Assembly (NCBI GenBank): GCA_034509425.1
Contig: JAVTVJ010000296.1
Coordinates: forward strand, 434,001-498,000
Length of the DNA stretch: 64,000 nucleotides
Source: Eopsaltria australis
Taxonomy: Eukaryota; Chordata; Aves; Passeriformes; Petroicidae
Direction of reading: 5' to 3'
The notes beneath the pieces were generated by a model that worked only from the letters and a program-made list of their open reading frames with translations, made no database searches and was not told the origin of the DNA. Position numbers and translations under genes: made by a program. The stretch's first letter is position 1; every line of letters begins with the position of its first letter. Shown here piece after piece: positions 1-13,400 of the stretch.

Positions 1-1351
1 AAACAGTGACACGAAAGGCTTCACAGCAAGTGGCAGCCACAGGAGGAAATCACACTGCACCACTCCTGGACGGGGATCAAGATGAATAAACTCTCACAGC
101 AATTGTTACTGTAAATTAAAAAAACACTTGGAGGAAACCAAATCCATGGGATCAGGCGGGTTCATTTCAAGGCTGGCCAACACCTAGAGATTAATCCTGT
201 CAATTTTCATGCAAGAGAGCTGTCATTTTTCTTTTTCTTGGCTTTTTAAAAAATTAGTTTCTTTTAATTTCAGTTTTCTGTCCCTATTTGTTCACCTATT
301 AGCAGGGCAGGGGCTGCTGGAAGCACAGCAGTGTTTGACAGTAGCCACACTTACCCATTATATTTGTGTATTTTCTTAGGGGGTTTTGTGGGGCTTGCAG
401 AGAGTCCCTGACAGCAAAAGCCACTGAGAAGGACAATCCACACACTGATTACTGCCCCTTGCAAACACTGAAATCCATCTCAATCATCACTTTAGCCCTT
501 TGTCCTTACCAGCTCTACAAGCTGTTTTGGGTTTTCATACCTTTCCCCTTTGTCATCACAGCAGAAGAAAAAAAAATACAGATTTTATCAGAGGAGCATC
601 CTTTCCCTCCAGTGTGATGTCCAACTTTTACCCTCTTCTACTCATGGCTGATGTCCACATACAACCCACACAAAACCAAAGACCTCTGAAGACAGCTTAG
701 GACCTTATCTCCAATCACAAGAGTCCAATTTCCCCCCCAAAAATCAGCCCTGGCTCAGGAATTCCACTCAGTTTGCATTTCATCTTTTCAGAAATAATTC
801 ATGCAACACAACTCCTTAGAAAATCAGCTTTGGGCTCGCTCCGAGTTCACTGAAGCCAAAGGGCTTCCCCAAGAAAACAGTCATTTTCCCCTGTTTTGGC
901 AGTTTATGCTTTGCAGAGCAGAAGGGAGGCTTTCCAAATCATCCCCAAACAGAGACAGCTGTGTCACTGCTTCCCAGAGAAATTTTATTGTTTCCAAAAA
1001 GAGTAGCAGGGCTTAGGGAGCTTGCAAGCAAATTATTACAAGATAATTACAAGAGCTGGCAGGCTCTCTCAGTGTTCCCAATGTTCTCCCTTCGTGGTCC
1101 ACAACCCCCACACAAAGCAAATCTGCCCTAGGTCTTGCTGGGAGCGAGCAAATAAACCATGATTTCTCACTCCTGGGCTCCAGAAAGCCACATGTCCAAC
1201 TCCCCAGCAGTGCAAGTGGCCATCTGTATCTGGGTCAAGGCACTGCAAAGCTCAGGATCCGGAGGAGGAATAAGAAACAGGTTTGCAACTGAATATTTAT
1301 CTTTGTAGGACTAACACAGCCATGCCCCACTGCTCTGTGAGGAAATGCCCA

Positions 1352-1858
1352 TCCTCCATACCCAGCCCTCCACAGAATCTATGAATTCCTGTTGGAAATG
1401 GCTCTCCTCCATACCCATCCCTTCACAGCATTCACAGATTCTGTGAATTCCTGTTGGAAATGCTTCCCCCCTCCTTCACTGTGGTTTTTCAATATCCTCA
1501 TGAGGGGAAGCAGAGGGGCAGGCATTGATCTCTTCTCTGTGGTGCTCAGTGGCAGGACTCGAGGAAACGGCCTGAAGTTGTGTCAGGGGAGGTTTAGATT
1601 GACTATTGGGAAAAGGTTTTTCACCCAGAGGGTAGCTGGGCACTGGAATAGGCTTTCCAGGGCACCAAGTCTGGCAGAGCTCAAGGAGGGTTTGGACAAT
1701 GCTCTCAGGCACAGGGTGTGACTCTTGGGGATGGTGCAGTGCAGGGCCAGGAGTTGGACTCAGAGGTCCTGAGGATCCCTTCCAACTCAGCATATTCTAT
1801 GATTCCATACCCAGCCCGTCACAGAATCCACAGATCCTATGGATTCCTGTTGGAAATG
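1352..1858. repeat. Three-copy minisatellite-like repeat split by a CR1
   Basis: A unit of about 50-58 bp starts TCCATACCCA and ends CCTGTTGGAAATG. It occurs at 1352-1400, 1405-1462 and 1803-1858. A shorter broken copy may precede the first. The second and third copies are separated by a CR1 fragment whose end abuts the third copy. Confidence 0.7.
1490..1804 (+). mobile_element. CR1 LINE 3' fragment
   Basis: The sequence shows the 3' part of an avian CR1: gaggggaagcagagg, ggtttagattgactattggg, then gatcccttccaactcag and the terminal attctatgatt. It is 5'-truncated. Its open frame (GRFRLTIGKRFFTQRV) is repeat-derived and not a gene. Confidence 0.85.
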
Positions 1859-4800
1859 CCTGCCCTCTACATCCTGCCCCTGGACCAAGGCAGTGCTGCA
1901 ACCCTCACGAGCTGCCTGCTGCTCCCAGCTCCGAGGGTTGAGGAGAACAGGCTGTCCAGGGGGTTACACATGGTTTCAAACCCAGGGAGGATCACAGGTG
2001 CCCTGTGAACAGGCTCACCACGAAGCAGTCACCACAGCAACCCTTGCACAAACACGTGTGTGAGCACAAGAGCAGATCTAATGAGCTCAGCCCCGAATTT
2101 CCGGACAAAGCCACTCTCGCCTGACTGCAGCGGAGCGAGGCAGTGACTGATGCCAGGTGAAGATTTGGTCCTTTGGTTTCAAATCACAGCAACTGCATCA
2201 AGGAACACCTCTGCCCCGTGCTGGCTCAGCTGGAACCCCATGCACATGGCCCAGGGCTCCCAGACAGAGAGGAAGCAGGTTTCAGAGCCATCTGCTCACC
2301 CAGCAGTGCTGCTCTGCTGAGCTGTTCTTCCTCCCTGCTCCAGTGGCTGCAGAAGTGCCCGCCAGCCCCAGGAACAACTTCTGCCTCAGGGAACCAAGCC
2401 ACAGACAGCACACACAGCCCTGGGGCTACCCAGATGAGGGATCACTGTGTGATTCAGCTGAAAGGCTGAGAACAGGAAGATTTCTTTCTTCTGCTGGTTT
2501 TGGGTGGTGTTTTGAGCTAGAAGGAGGTGCTGTGAAAACTAAGCCAACTCAGAACGGGCATAAGGTGCATGTGGTGTCTCCTCTGGCTGGGCAGCTGGTG
2601 AACACATTTCTGAGAATCTCAGGTCACTTCCTCACACCAGGCCCATTTTCAGCTCCTTTAACAGTCACCAACCACTGTGACAGCCACGTGAAGGGGGCAG
2701 TTTATCACTGCTTATCACCCCATCACGCTCTGCTCTCTGACCCTGCTGACTGTGGGCACCACGAGGCTCCCTGTGAGGCACACACACATCACCCAGAGAA
2801 TCATAAACTGGCTCTTTCCATTTGCCTAAATAAACCCTGCAGAGTCCCTCGGGGTGAAGGCAGCCCTGGTACTTGGGTGCAGCATCAACACCAAGCTCCT
2901 TCCAGAGGAGCTCAACGATGACAGCCACAAACCAGGGCGAGCTGAGGGGAACTGTGGGTTCCCACTTGCCCCAGGGAAAAAAAAACAAACCAAAAAACAA
3001 ACCAACCCAAATCTAATTGCATCCTCCCAATTCTTGCCCCTATTTTCTTAACCACAGCTGAAATTTCAAGCTCACATGCTCGAGAGTTTTTGTAACAGGC
3101 AAATTCAGTTATTTGTCTGGAACAATGCATCTTCTGGGGTATTCAAGTGAACCATACACATGTCCTTCCTCCTCACCCCCTCCCTGCAAGACAGCCTAAT
3201 TTGCAGCAGCATTTCAGTATTAGTTCATCTTTCCACTAGAAACTTTTATGCAGCATATGTGCAAAAGGATGATTATTATCTTGTTCACCTGTATCTGTTC
3301 CATTTGAAACAAGACCAGACCCAAATTAGAAAAAGAACCCAAAACTCAGATAAGCCGACCAATTACGTACAAAAAATGTCTGGTTTTTAAATCCCAATTA
3401 AAAGAAAAAAGACACTTTGACCATCATTAAAATGAAATACTAAAAGGATACAAAACAAACTGAAAGAAGAAGCAACACAAAATCTTCCCCTCCAGACCTT
3501 TTAAAATGTTACAAAAAACTACATAAACACTCCTTCCCACCTGAAAGATTAAAAAAATTCAAAGGACTGACAACTTAGAGGAGAATAAATTGAGAAATAA
3601 AAAACGAAAGTGTATGACACTACAGACACTACCTGTTAATCAAAGATTTATGTGACATCTGCACCCCTCAGCTGGCTGCTGGCACCTTGATGTCTCAGAA
3701 GAGAATAGCCCTATAAATACCATGCTTTGTTTACAGCCCTCAGTTCATAAAGGCTACTGAAATTGGTGTTTTTAGTTTAGACTGACCAACCTGTAACAGG
3801 TCTTCCCATTTTATAAAACACTGAGCTCTGCAATATCTGCTGGCTCAGGCAGGGCTACAGAAGGCTAGAGACATCTACAAGCTCAGCCAAAGCTCTTTCC
3901 AAAAATTAAGACTGCCAAAACACCCAAAAACCACTTGGAAACAGCCTGCTGTGAGGGTGTGTGGATCACCTTCTCAGCTCAAATATCACCTGGAAAGCAA
4001 TATGGATTCAAAGAGACTGAAACCTGAAGCACCACTGGCCCACACCTCAGTTAGTTACCTCTTCTCTAAGCTTAGATTGCCTTTGTTTTTTTCTTCCCCT
4101 TCCTCCTCAATACTGACTGGCACCTGCCTCCCCAGGCTGCTTGAGAGCTGCTTCCATTTTGATCTCTTTTTATGCCACAACTTCCTTGATTTTAAGGCCA
4201 AAAATATTAGTTTCACATACTGTGGCTAACCATAGACAACACACTTGGCTGGCCTTGCACTGAGCTTGATGATTTGTCCAAGCTACAGTCTCTCCCCTCA
4301 GCCACTGCAGATGGAGACAGGCATTTATATCAGCTTCATGAAAATGCAAATATCCAAAGTCCCTCAACCATCTGGGGTCAGAAAGTTACACCAGGGGAGC
4401 TAAAACGATGGCAGCTGACCCTTCCAACTCTCCAGCTCATGTTTTCACCTCAGCTCGCATTGCCTCAGGGTGCAGCCCGAGTGTGGACGTCCAGCAAAGT
4501 TCACAGATTAGAGTCAGAAATGTCACTCTGATCTTGTTTCACCTCCTGCCTGCAAAAAAACCCCAGCCTCAAATGTTCCTGCAGAGAAGTGACCACTGCA
4601 AGGTGTCACTGCAGGTGTCAGAAGAGGCAGAGCCTTGCAGAACAGAGGCCTTGCACGTCAGGTTTACTGACAACTGGAACCAGCAAACACATCAGGGGAT
4701 TGTGGTGGATGTGAGCACTGTCAAACCACAGAATGATGCACTTTCGACCAGCCTGTCTTTATTCTGTGCTAGACAGGAGCCAGAGGAAAGCAGAAACCGG

Positions 4801-6948
4801 CTGTCCCTGCTGTGGTCACAAAGCCAACAATGAGGGCACCACGGTGCACACACCTGCAGGATCTGCACTGGAGAGTAAAGAGAGAGAGGAAACTCCCCTG
4901 TACCTCCCTGTCCAAGAATGCCCCAAAAACCAACCTGCCACCCCAGGTAAAGCACAACCCAAGCTCCCTCAAGCCTGACTTGCAGAGCCTCCCAGCAGAG
5001 TGGCTTGGGGCTAACACAGGTGTCAACTCTCAAGAATAAGAGAAAAAAGTCTCAATACCTGCAGAAAAGCATCCAAAATGTGCATTTGGCTGCCATTTGA
5101 GTGCACGTGTGGAGTTGTGCTTCCATGACATGCCACAGAGAGAATGCTGGGGGTTCAGAGACTGGGAGTGGATCAAAGCCATCCTCTCTGCTCCCGAAGG
5201 GCTCCCTCTCAGTGCCTTTCAAAGAGAACATCAAAGGGGCCTCGCTGCTTCCTGAACGCCCACCAGCACACTCCAAAGTCTGTGTCAGGGCACTTGTTCA
5301 TCTCCCAGAGCCCCGGGAAGGCTGTCACTGCCTCTCCAGTCTCCCTCACCACCACCACACTGGTGACCTATGACAAGATGCCCACGCTGACCTTGCAAAA
5401 CTGCCTGAGTGCGCCAAGAACCAATGGAGATGTGGAGAAACCTTCTCCTTCCATGCTGAGAGCCCACAGCCAGTAATGGGGACAAAAAGCTGCGTGCCAA
5501 GCAGCAGGCTGCCCTCGTAAAATGGGACCAGTTCCATGATTATACTGTCCTGGAGTCCCAGGCCAGTCCTGCCTGGCTTAAATAGCACCCCTGCTCATTA
5601 TTGTCTTGAAGGACGCTCGTTATAGAAAATCACATCCCTCTGCCAAGTTCTCGTGTCTCACTATTTTTGGAACAACAGGGGCAGGCTCTGAGCCTCAGCA
5701 ACTGTGGCAGAGCCAGAGGGAAAGCAAATCCATATAACGATCAGGCTGGCTGATGGGAACAGTGCTGGGAACAGCATCGCCTGGGGGGCAGTCCCCTGGA
5801 AGGACCCTTTGGTCATGAGAAAAGGGATAAGGGCAATAAACATAAAACCCAGAAGCTATTCAGCACTATTTGCATGGGAAGCCGATCTCCCCCAGCCCTC
5901 TTCATTCTCATGCATATGAGTGGAGACAAAAGGATTTAAAAGCAAACCACCTGTGCAGGAAGGATGGCTCCTAAACCCCAAAGAAGACAGGACCTGCTTA
6001 CTGCAAACTGATTTTAATTAAAACATTCCAGGATTCACATTCCTCAGGATTATATTACTGACTTAGCTATTTATACATACAGCCTCTTTCACCCCTTCTA
6101 GGACACTATTGTTGAGGTGTTGGATGACACCAGTGTCAGGTAAAAGGAAACAAACACTTTTTGGTGCTTGTGACCCCTAATGCAGGATCCACGATTATCC
6201 ACAGGTCCCAGCACCTGTCAGCAACTCACAGATTACTGGAGCAGAAGCATAATCCTCTCTGACACTAAAGAAGTATTCTAATGCCCTAGAAAAAGCAGAG
6301 GTAAATGGCTTAGGCAAGGTGGAAAGCTCCCAAGGCAAGGCCATCAATTTAAAAAAAATTAAAATTTTAAAAAACAGAGAAGTGGTGAGCAGGGAAAGAC
6401 CTCCCACAGATGCAGCTGGAGCAGGATTTAAACTGCCCCCCTGCAATGGAGCATCTGGACTCCTTCCTTGCCTTTGACAGGAAAGCAATCTGGAGGTGCA
6501 AGTCCAAAACTGCTCAGCCCAGTGCTGGGGAAACAGATGGCTACATCCAGCCTCTGCCAACCTGCTGAGCTGCTGATATTTCATCTTTAGCCTCTGAAAA
6601 CTGTGATCCACACCAGGCAGAGCCAGCCCTTGCAGCTCCTACCACCTAGTGGCTGCAGGATTCAGCCCTGGTGGAGCGAGGAGGCTGCCTGCAGGTCAGG
6701 CAGCCTCAGCCCACCCTGGGCAAATAAAGCTGCCCGTGCTGGTGGGCATCACTTATGCTGCAGCTGAGACTAAAGCAGGCTCACACTGAGCACAGAGGCA
6801 GCACGAGAGAACAGAAAACCTTTCTGAAAACCATCAGTAAGCTCAGGAAAACCTCAGGCAGCTCTAAAATAGGCAAGCAGAAGTGGCAGCACTATGGATG
6901 AACTCGGGTAACACGCTGTTGTTTTGGGTATTTGTGCGTGCTCAGCTA

Positions 6949-7108
6949 ATCACAGAACCACAGAATGGTTTGGGTTGGAAGGGATGCTAAAGATCATCTA
7001 GTCACAACCCTCCTCTCCTGTACAGGGACACCTTTCACTAGACCAGGCTGCTCAGAGCTTCGTCCAGCCTGGCTTTGAACACTTCCAGGGATGGGGCAAC
7101 CCTGGAAT
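6949..7108 (-). mobile_element. CR1 LINE 3' fragment
   Basis: It starts with the reversed CR1 terminus (atcacagaaccacagaatgg, tttgggttggaaggga) and runs to cttccagggatggggcaa. It is truncated to about 160 bp. Confidence 0.9.
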
Positions 7109-8209
7109 AATGCTGCATTCCTGGCACCACACAACATCACATCCTGCAGCACAGACACGTCCCAGGCTGGTAAAGTCACCCCCAGGCTGCTTAAGCCAGG
7201 GGAAGAGTTGGTTGGTTTGTGTGGCATATTGTAAAAGAACCAGAATTCAAATGGCTCTGGACCCAGCCAAATCCTCAGACCCTATCAGTGCTCTGTCCTC
7301 AATCTGCAGCAGCACCTCAGGCGCTTCCAAGAGCCTTCCCTTGGAGCTTCCATGATTTCCTCCTTAACTGGGAGGGGGGAGGCTGTAACTGGACACCCCC
7401 GTTTCACCACCAGTGCCAGGCAGATGGGATAATGACTCTTCCAAATTCCTGAATCAGCCCAGTCCATAAATCAGCTCACATTCCTTGGGGCTGCACTGCT
7501 GGCTCACACTGAACCTGGCACCTACCATAAGCCCTGTCTGCCTTCCAGCTGGGCTACTGCTCTGCCAGTCAGTCCCAGCTTGCCCTGATCCTATGGGATC
7601 AGGCTCTAACTTGGCCTTGACAGATGGTAAGAAGCCTCAAAATGTCTATTTTTGAAAAATTCCTAAAGACAAGCCCAGTGGGTCATTATGAATCCAGGAT
7701 CTCCAAGCTGTGCTTTGTTTTTTATAACATGAACCATTAATACCACATTTCAGGAGTCTGGGCTGTAACTGTGATACATGTGATGTGGTTTCCATGTAAT
7801 TGCAAACTTGGTATTTGTGCTGCCATGCCCCCAACCCATAAATTTTTAAATATGGCTGCAGGATGACATTTTGAATAAGTGGTTACTCTTTTTATATACA
7901 TAATGATTTATATATAGAGATATCTTTTTCTGCCAAGGTCTTGCTGATGGAGGGGATATCCCCATGCCATACAAAGAATAAGCAAAACCCCCAAGTTTGC
8001 ATCAGCCTGATGAGTGGAGGTTAAGCTTTCCTGGAAGGATTGTGTCCAGTGAATACCCTGGTGATGCAATCGTTTCTCTACTATAGCAAAGGGGTTTAAT
8101 TGTGCTTTTAAAAGCAATTTAAATCTGGTTGTTCTGGATTGAAGTGGGTGTCACTGAGTGCAGACCACGGGCAAAAGACGTCATGAACCACCTTAATTTG
8201 AAATCTACA

Positions 8210-8223
8210 TTTTTTTTTTTTTT
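8210..8223. repeat. T14 homopolymer
   Basis: An uninterrupted T run of 14 bases in intron 9. Confidence 0.9.
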
Positions 8224-10235
8224 GGTAAACACTTCCTTTTTTGGTGTTATCATCAGAGGGGAAGTGGGTTTCTGTTACAGACTATCAAGACAATGAAGTA
8301 AAGTGGGATTCAAGTAAAAGGGGAACCCAGGAAAAACTGGAAATAGCAGGGTCCTGCTGCACAAGCACCACTCCCTTGGCACCATTTCAAAGACTGACCA
8401 GCTCTGTGTTCAGGGCACCAGGGGCTGAGGGGTTCTTCCCTCTGCTCCTCTGATGACAAGCTGGTCCAGAAACTCCTGTTTCAGGCTGCTCTACTGTTTA
8501 GCAACCTCCTTTTAATTTCCAGTCTACTGTACCCATGGCCAGTCTAGACTCATTTAATCTTAACCAGCATCTTGACAGCTTTGTTTCCCTCCTCAGTGTC
8601 TGACATCTGCAGACATCAATCAGATCCTCTTTTTGCTTTCAATTTGCTAGTCTAAACAGGCTGAGTTCTCCCCTTTTCTTCCTCTTTGCAAAGGACTCTG
8701 CAATTACTTCACCAGCCCAGGAGACCTCGCCTGCACCCACAGCAGACTTTGTTCCATTTTTTTGAATATGACAAATGGAACTCACACAGTGACCTTGAGT
8801 CTTCCCTAGGCTCAGGGGAAATGCTCTGCACAGCCCACAAGTACACTTGCTGTTTCCACACCTACACTGCAAATTCAGCCAGCAAAGCCATAGCAAAGGC
8901 CATAGCAATGAGTGGCAAAACCCACGTTTGACCTCAAACAGAACACACCAATACTGGACATTTCTGGTATTTCAGGAAAGCCATTACAAGTTGAAATATC
9001 ATGAAATTAAAGTTTTCTTGGTTACTAGTGACAACAGTGAGCTTTAAGTTTCATTTCTGCTATACAGCAGAGCTCCTCTGTGAACCACGTGAGCTGGGTG
9101 TTAAATAAAACCCAGCACAAACCATCTCATTTCTGTTAGATGAGTCTACCCAAGGGCTCCACCCTAAACGAACACAGTTCTTCACCTCCACAGCTCGCTG
9201 TTGCATCACCCCAATGAAAAGAGAAATGGGTGGGTGGCTCAATACATTTGTCTGCTCTTTTTTTGGTTTTTTTATGGTATTTTGGGTTTATGTAGGAGGA
9301 GCAAAGCTGCAATTAAAAGGGCAAGTTTCTCCTGCCTCTTGTAAGAGGAAAATGAGCTCTGCTGCCCTTTAGCAAAGAACAAAATGCAGCTGGAAAGGAG
9401 CCCAGGCAGTTTTGAAGAGCTACACTGCAGAAAACGCTTTGGTCCTAATAACACCTTAGCTGAGGGACTCCCAAATTCACCTTGCCATACACTGCTGTGG
9501 CCACTGCCTCCATCTCAGCCACTCCTCCCTCCACCACACACACCAGCAAGAGGCTCCCAGCCAGCAGCACACACCTAATGAGGCTCCCAGGCAGGCACTC
9601 AGCCCTTGTTCTGTCCTCCACTGAGGTACAAAGGGCACAAGGAACAGCAATGCGGCCATTTGTCTTCCCTACACACAAAGGGATACCAACCATACATGGA
9701 TCAGACCCAGTGTCCACCCAAGTCAGGCAGACCCTTTCTGGTAAACCCAAAAGGATATTTTGTTCAGTTCTGAGCAGTCTATAAAGGCTGGCAGAGACTG
9801 AAGGCTGCCTCTGGTTCCAAGTGCAAATCTTTAAGTTTGCAGAAAACTCAATGCAAATACAGTCCTGTTAAAAATTCAGGCAGTAACAGAGCAGAGCCTG
9901 AGATCCCAGAGCAACCAGAGGACACTGCAGGTGTGTAGACATTTGCACTTGGAACCATTCAATGGCACAGAGATGTTTCTAGGGAAGACAAAGCAAGGCT
10001 TTGTGCCTTCCCAATTTGTTAGGGAGCTTAGAAAAGGCCAGGATTTTGTTTGCCAAATGCCCAGCAGATGTTAGAGGTGGAATACAGCAGAATGCTCTGT
10101 TCATCCTCGAGCAGAGAGGTTTCTCCTGGGTGTGAGGTGGACATTTGTATCAGGCCAGGGGCCCAAGACACAGCAGGGTTCCTCATGCCAGCCAGTGTCA
10201 GGAGCAAGGCTGGCCACTGCCCAGGCTATACTTAC

Positions 10236-10409
10236 AGGAGTCTGGAAGCAACAGTAGAGCTTGGTGAGGAAGGGGTGGTTCCTGGCTAAGGAGAGGATGC
10301 GTTTCTCTGTCATGGTGCATTCAACATCATCATCCTGCAGAATGACGTCCTTCTTCAGCACCTTCACTGCATACAGCTGCCCACTCTCTTTCATCTTGGC
10401 AAGCATCAC
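10236..10409 (-). CDS. PRKCH: PRKCH exon 9: kinase N-lobe (residues 368-425)
   Basis: The exon runs from [20 protein letters not shown] to LYCCFQTP. It contains the ATP-anchoring Lys383 (AVKVL) and the helix-C Glu402 (CTMTEKRIL) that forms the salt bridge in the active state. The acceptor is ttggtttag|GTG and the donor CCT|gtaagt. It is 174 nt, in phase 0 at both ends. It is the last PRKCH exon I can find in this window. The catalytic loop, DFG and activation loop should be further along the minus strand, beyond position 1. Confidence 0.96.
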
Positions 10410-13400
10410 CTAAACCAAAAGGGAGTGTGAATGGCAAGGGCTCAGCCCTCTGTCTCTGAGCAGCACAGAGCCTCTCACACCTTCCCAGGCTGGAAAGGTC
10501 AGGTATCTCATGACCAGGCTCGTGGACCAAAGTGAGTCAGCCTGTTAGCATGGGCATCAGTGTATGATCAATGACACACACTGCTGCCTGCAGCAGCCTG
10601 CTCTGGACAGAAATACCCACACAGGCTGCTCCTGTCTGGCACAGGGCTGGCTGGTCGAAGGTCACGCACTGTGCCAGCACAAACTGCCTGAGCAGGGCCG
10701 TTCTTCCACCTCCCTCCTCAGTTATAAAACTCAAGCAAGCTCTTTCACATCAGCTTCATGGCAAAGCAGAGAAACAAAACCACCATCTCCCCACGTTTGA
10801 AACCACTGCCTTGCTGCCTTTAAAGGAGAAGTCTTTACATGCTCCAAGAAATGCTGCCCAGACGAGTGTTAACACACACACTTGCAGCTCCTGGAATGGG
10901 CCCTGGCATGCAGCTGTTCCTTCAGGTGCTAACTTCTTTTTTGTGATATCCAATTCTTAACTTTGCTGTCAGCTTTCTTTCTCTTCCTTTTTCTCCCTGT
11001 TCTCTGTAACCAAATTTGCTGCACAAAGCAAGTACCGCTTAGTACTTGGAGTACCACTGTGTACCATGTTATGAAATCACTTCGCCTACCTTGGGGCTCC
11101 TTAAATGAGGAATGTGGTTTCTCACAAAATAGCCACAAATAACTCTCACCTTTCCAAAGCTTCCCTTTCCCAATACACGAAGGAAGGTCAAGTCTTTGAT
11201 CCCAAGTTTGCTTGCTGAACTTTCACTGATGTTGTTGCCATCCTTCAGGCTGCCTTTTCCCTGATGCTTCAACGTAGATCTCGAAACCAGTTTCTGTGGA
11301 AGAAAGCAAAGAAGTGTCAGTCTGCACAGGGGTTGTACTTCTGCCTCAGAGGTGCTCACAGGTGGTGAACCCACCAACCAGGGCATTTGGGGCTTGTCCA
11401 GGGGCACTTTGTGGCTACTGGGACAGAATGTGTGTTAGTATCATCACAGAGCTGCCATGTGTGACCAGCCAAACTCAGCACTGCTCAGGACTGTGCTGAC
11501 GTCTCAACACCAGCTCCTGACCTGGGCATTTCGGGTTGGAAACTCACTGCCCAGCACATCACAGATAATCACAGAACATGCTGAGTTGGAAGGGACCCGT
11601 AAGGATCATCAAGTCCAACTCCTGGCCCTGCACAGGACCATCCCAAGAGTCAAGAGGTAAGGTTGGCTCTCTCCATCCTCACTCCCCATGAGGAAAAAAG
11701 GGAATGAGTGGGGAGATCCAAGTCTTCTGTCTACCAGCAAAGTAAGGAGGCGTGCAAAATTTCTGCAATAGACAAAGTGCAGGTGAAATTTAGAACGTCT
11801 CACCTGAATTTCTTATGCCTGATTTTAAGACTCTTATTCAAAACCCAGTTCAGTGGGACCCCACCTTCAAAACATGTCTCTTTCCCACATTTGGGCTGCT
11901 GGCTTGCTCCACTGCTCCAAATTCAATGGAAAGCTGTTCATTCCCATGCCAGCAACGAGGTGCTGCATATTCAGGAGTTGTACCAGTATTAGTACACATT
12001 TCTAGAGCTGGTAATTTTGAAGTACACAAAGATCAAGCCAACCTCCAGTGCCCTGTGCTCACAGCTCTCCAGGTATGCATGTGCATACAAAGGAGCACTT
12101 CTGTTCAGTTTGTTGGTCTGAACAAAGTCACAGGGACTTCGTGAGCTCCATCTTGTGACTACTTTGGTGTACAGCAAAGTTCCTCCTGCACAGGAAACTC
12201 GGTCACCACGGACAAAGAACTAAGAGCAGTCACAGAAGCACAGAATGGTTTGTGTTGGAATGAACCTTCAAGATCATTTAGTTCCAAATCCCTGCCATAG
12301 GCAGGGACACCTTCCACTAGACCAGGTTGCTCAAAACCCCATCCAACCTGGCCTTGAACACTTCCAGGGATGGGGCATCCACAGCTTCTCTGGGCAACCT
12401 GTGCCAAGGCCTCACCAGCCCCACAGTAAAAAATTTCCTCCTAATATATTACCTAAATCCACCTTCATTCAGCTTAAAGCCATTCAGGGCTGTCTTTCCA
12501 GCACAGTCTGAACACTTTCCTAGACCCTTTAGGTCATGAATAACAAGAAGAGATCACTAAACACCAAGCACAGGTTTTATTTTTTTTTTCTGTTTTATTC
12601 TCCTTTTGATGTGCAGATGATGCAAACAACAAGTGCTAACAAGTGCTGATTTTTGCAGAATGGAGAAGGGAGTATGGGATTTCCCTTTACCTCCCAGGAT
12701 GCTATAGGGGGAAGAGCAAAGATGAGAGTTTGTATGAACCAACTGAAATCAAAAGGGGCAGCACAGCCTAATGAGCCTGCCAGGCTGATACAGCATGATG
12801 TGGTTGATCAATGTAGCTGGCTAATTGTTTGAGAAGATTTACCACATCTGGAAAACATGGTTTGGGTTTTAATATTTTTTTTGTGTGTTGACAGGGACCA
12901 CAGATTTTTGGTCAGGGATGTAGTGGAGAGTGAAATTATTTCCCTGAAATCACACAGAAAAAAGTAACAAAGCTGGGAAGAGAGCTAGGCTTCTTTTTGA
13001 GCTCTTTTGCTGTATCACAAGCTCTGTATGCAGATACCATTTGTGCTTGAAGTAAAAATAAAAAATGCATGGCATGAATTATATTGGTCACTGAGTAGTC
13101 AGGGGGTCTTATTCTGCTCTCATTTCTGATAAGCAGGTGAAAGAGTGTTGAAGAGTCACAGCACTGTGAAACATAAGCACACACCTGTAGATTAAAGCCT
13201 GGATATCAAACATCCATTTTCCAGGTAAGACCTCTGCCACAAGCCACAGATTTATTCCTGCATCCACCACCCAACACCATCCATCCTGTGGGAAGCCTCT
13301 GCCCTCTCCTGCACCCTTTTATAAAGACTCAGTTGTAAATGTTTTAAATAGAGAGGGAAAAAAAAAATTAAAAGACTCACCGAATTTGGGGAAATGCTTC

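Larger units (their letters stand above)
1..10235 (-). other. PRKCH: PRKCH intron 9, start of (10.2 kb in window)
   Basis: The sequence left of exon 9 begins with donor CCT|gtaagt. No segment on the minus strand reads like the next PKC eta exon (the DRLFFVMEF-type hinge of the kinase), so the intron is inferred to continue past the window edge. It contains a CR1 at 1490-1804 inside a short tandem repeat, a CR1 at 6949-7108 and a T14 run at 8210-8223. I recognise nothing else. Confidence 0.8.
11294..13380 (-). other. PRKCH: PRKCH intron 7 (2.1 kb)
   Basis: This phase-0 intron after C1B contains two CR1 fragments, at 11566-11653 and 12231-12512. Otherwise it is unremarkable AT-rich DNA. Confidence 0.9.

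Noticed and set aside
2157..2921. 254-codon plus-strand open frame
   Set aside because: No domain or family resemblance seen; best taken as chance intronic frame.
1..10235. Search for the next PRKCH exon (kinase hinge, DRLFFVMEF type)
   Set aside because: No minus-strand segment with that reading and flanking splice sites was found by eye; the exon is probably outside the window.
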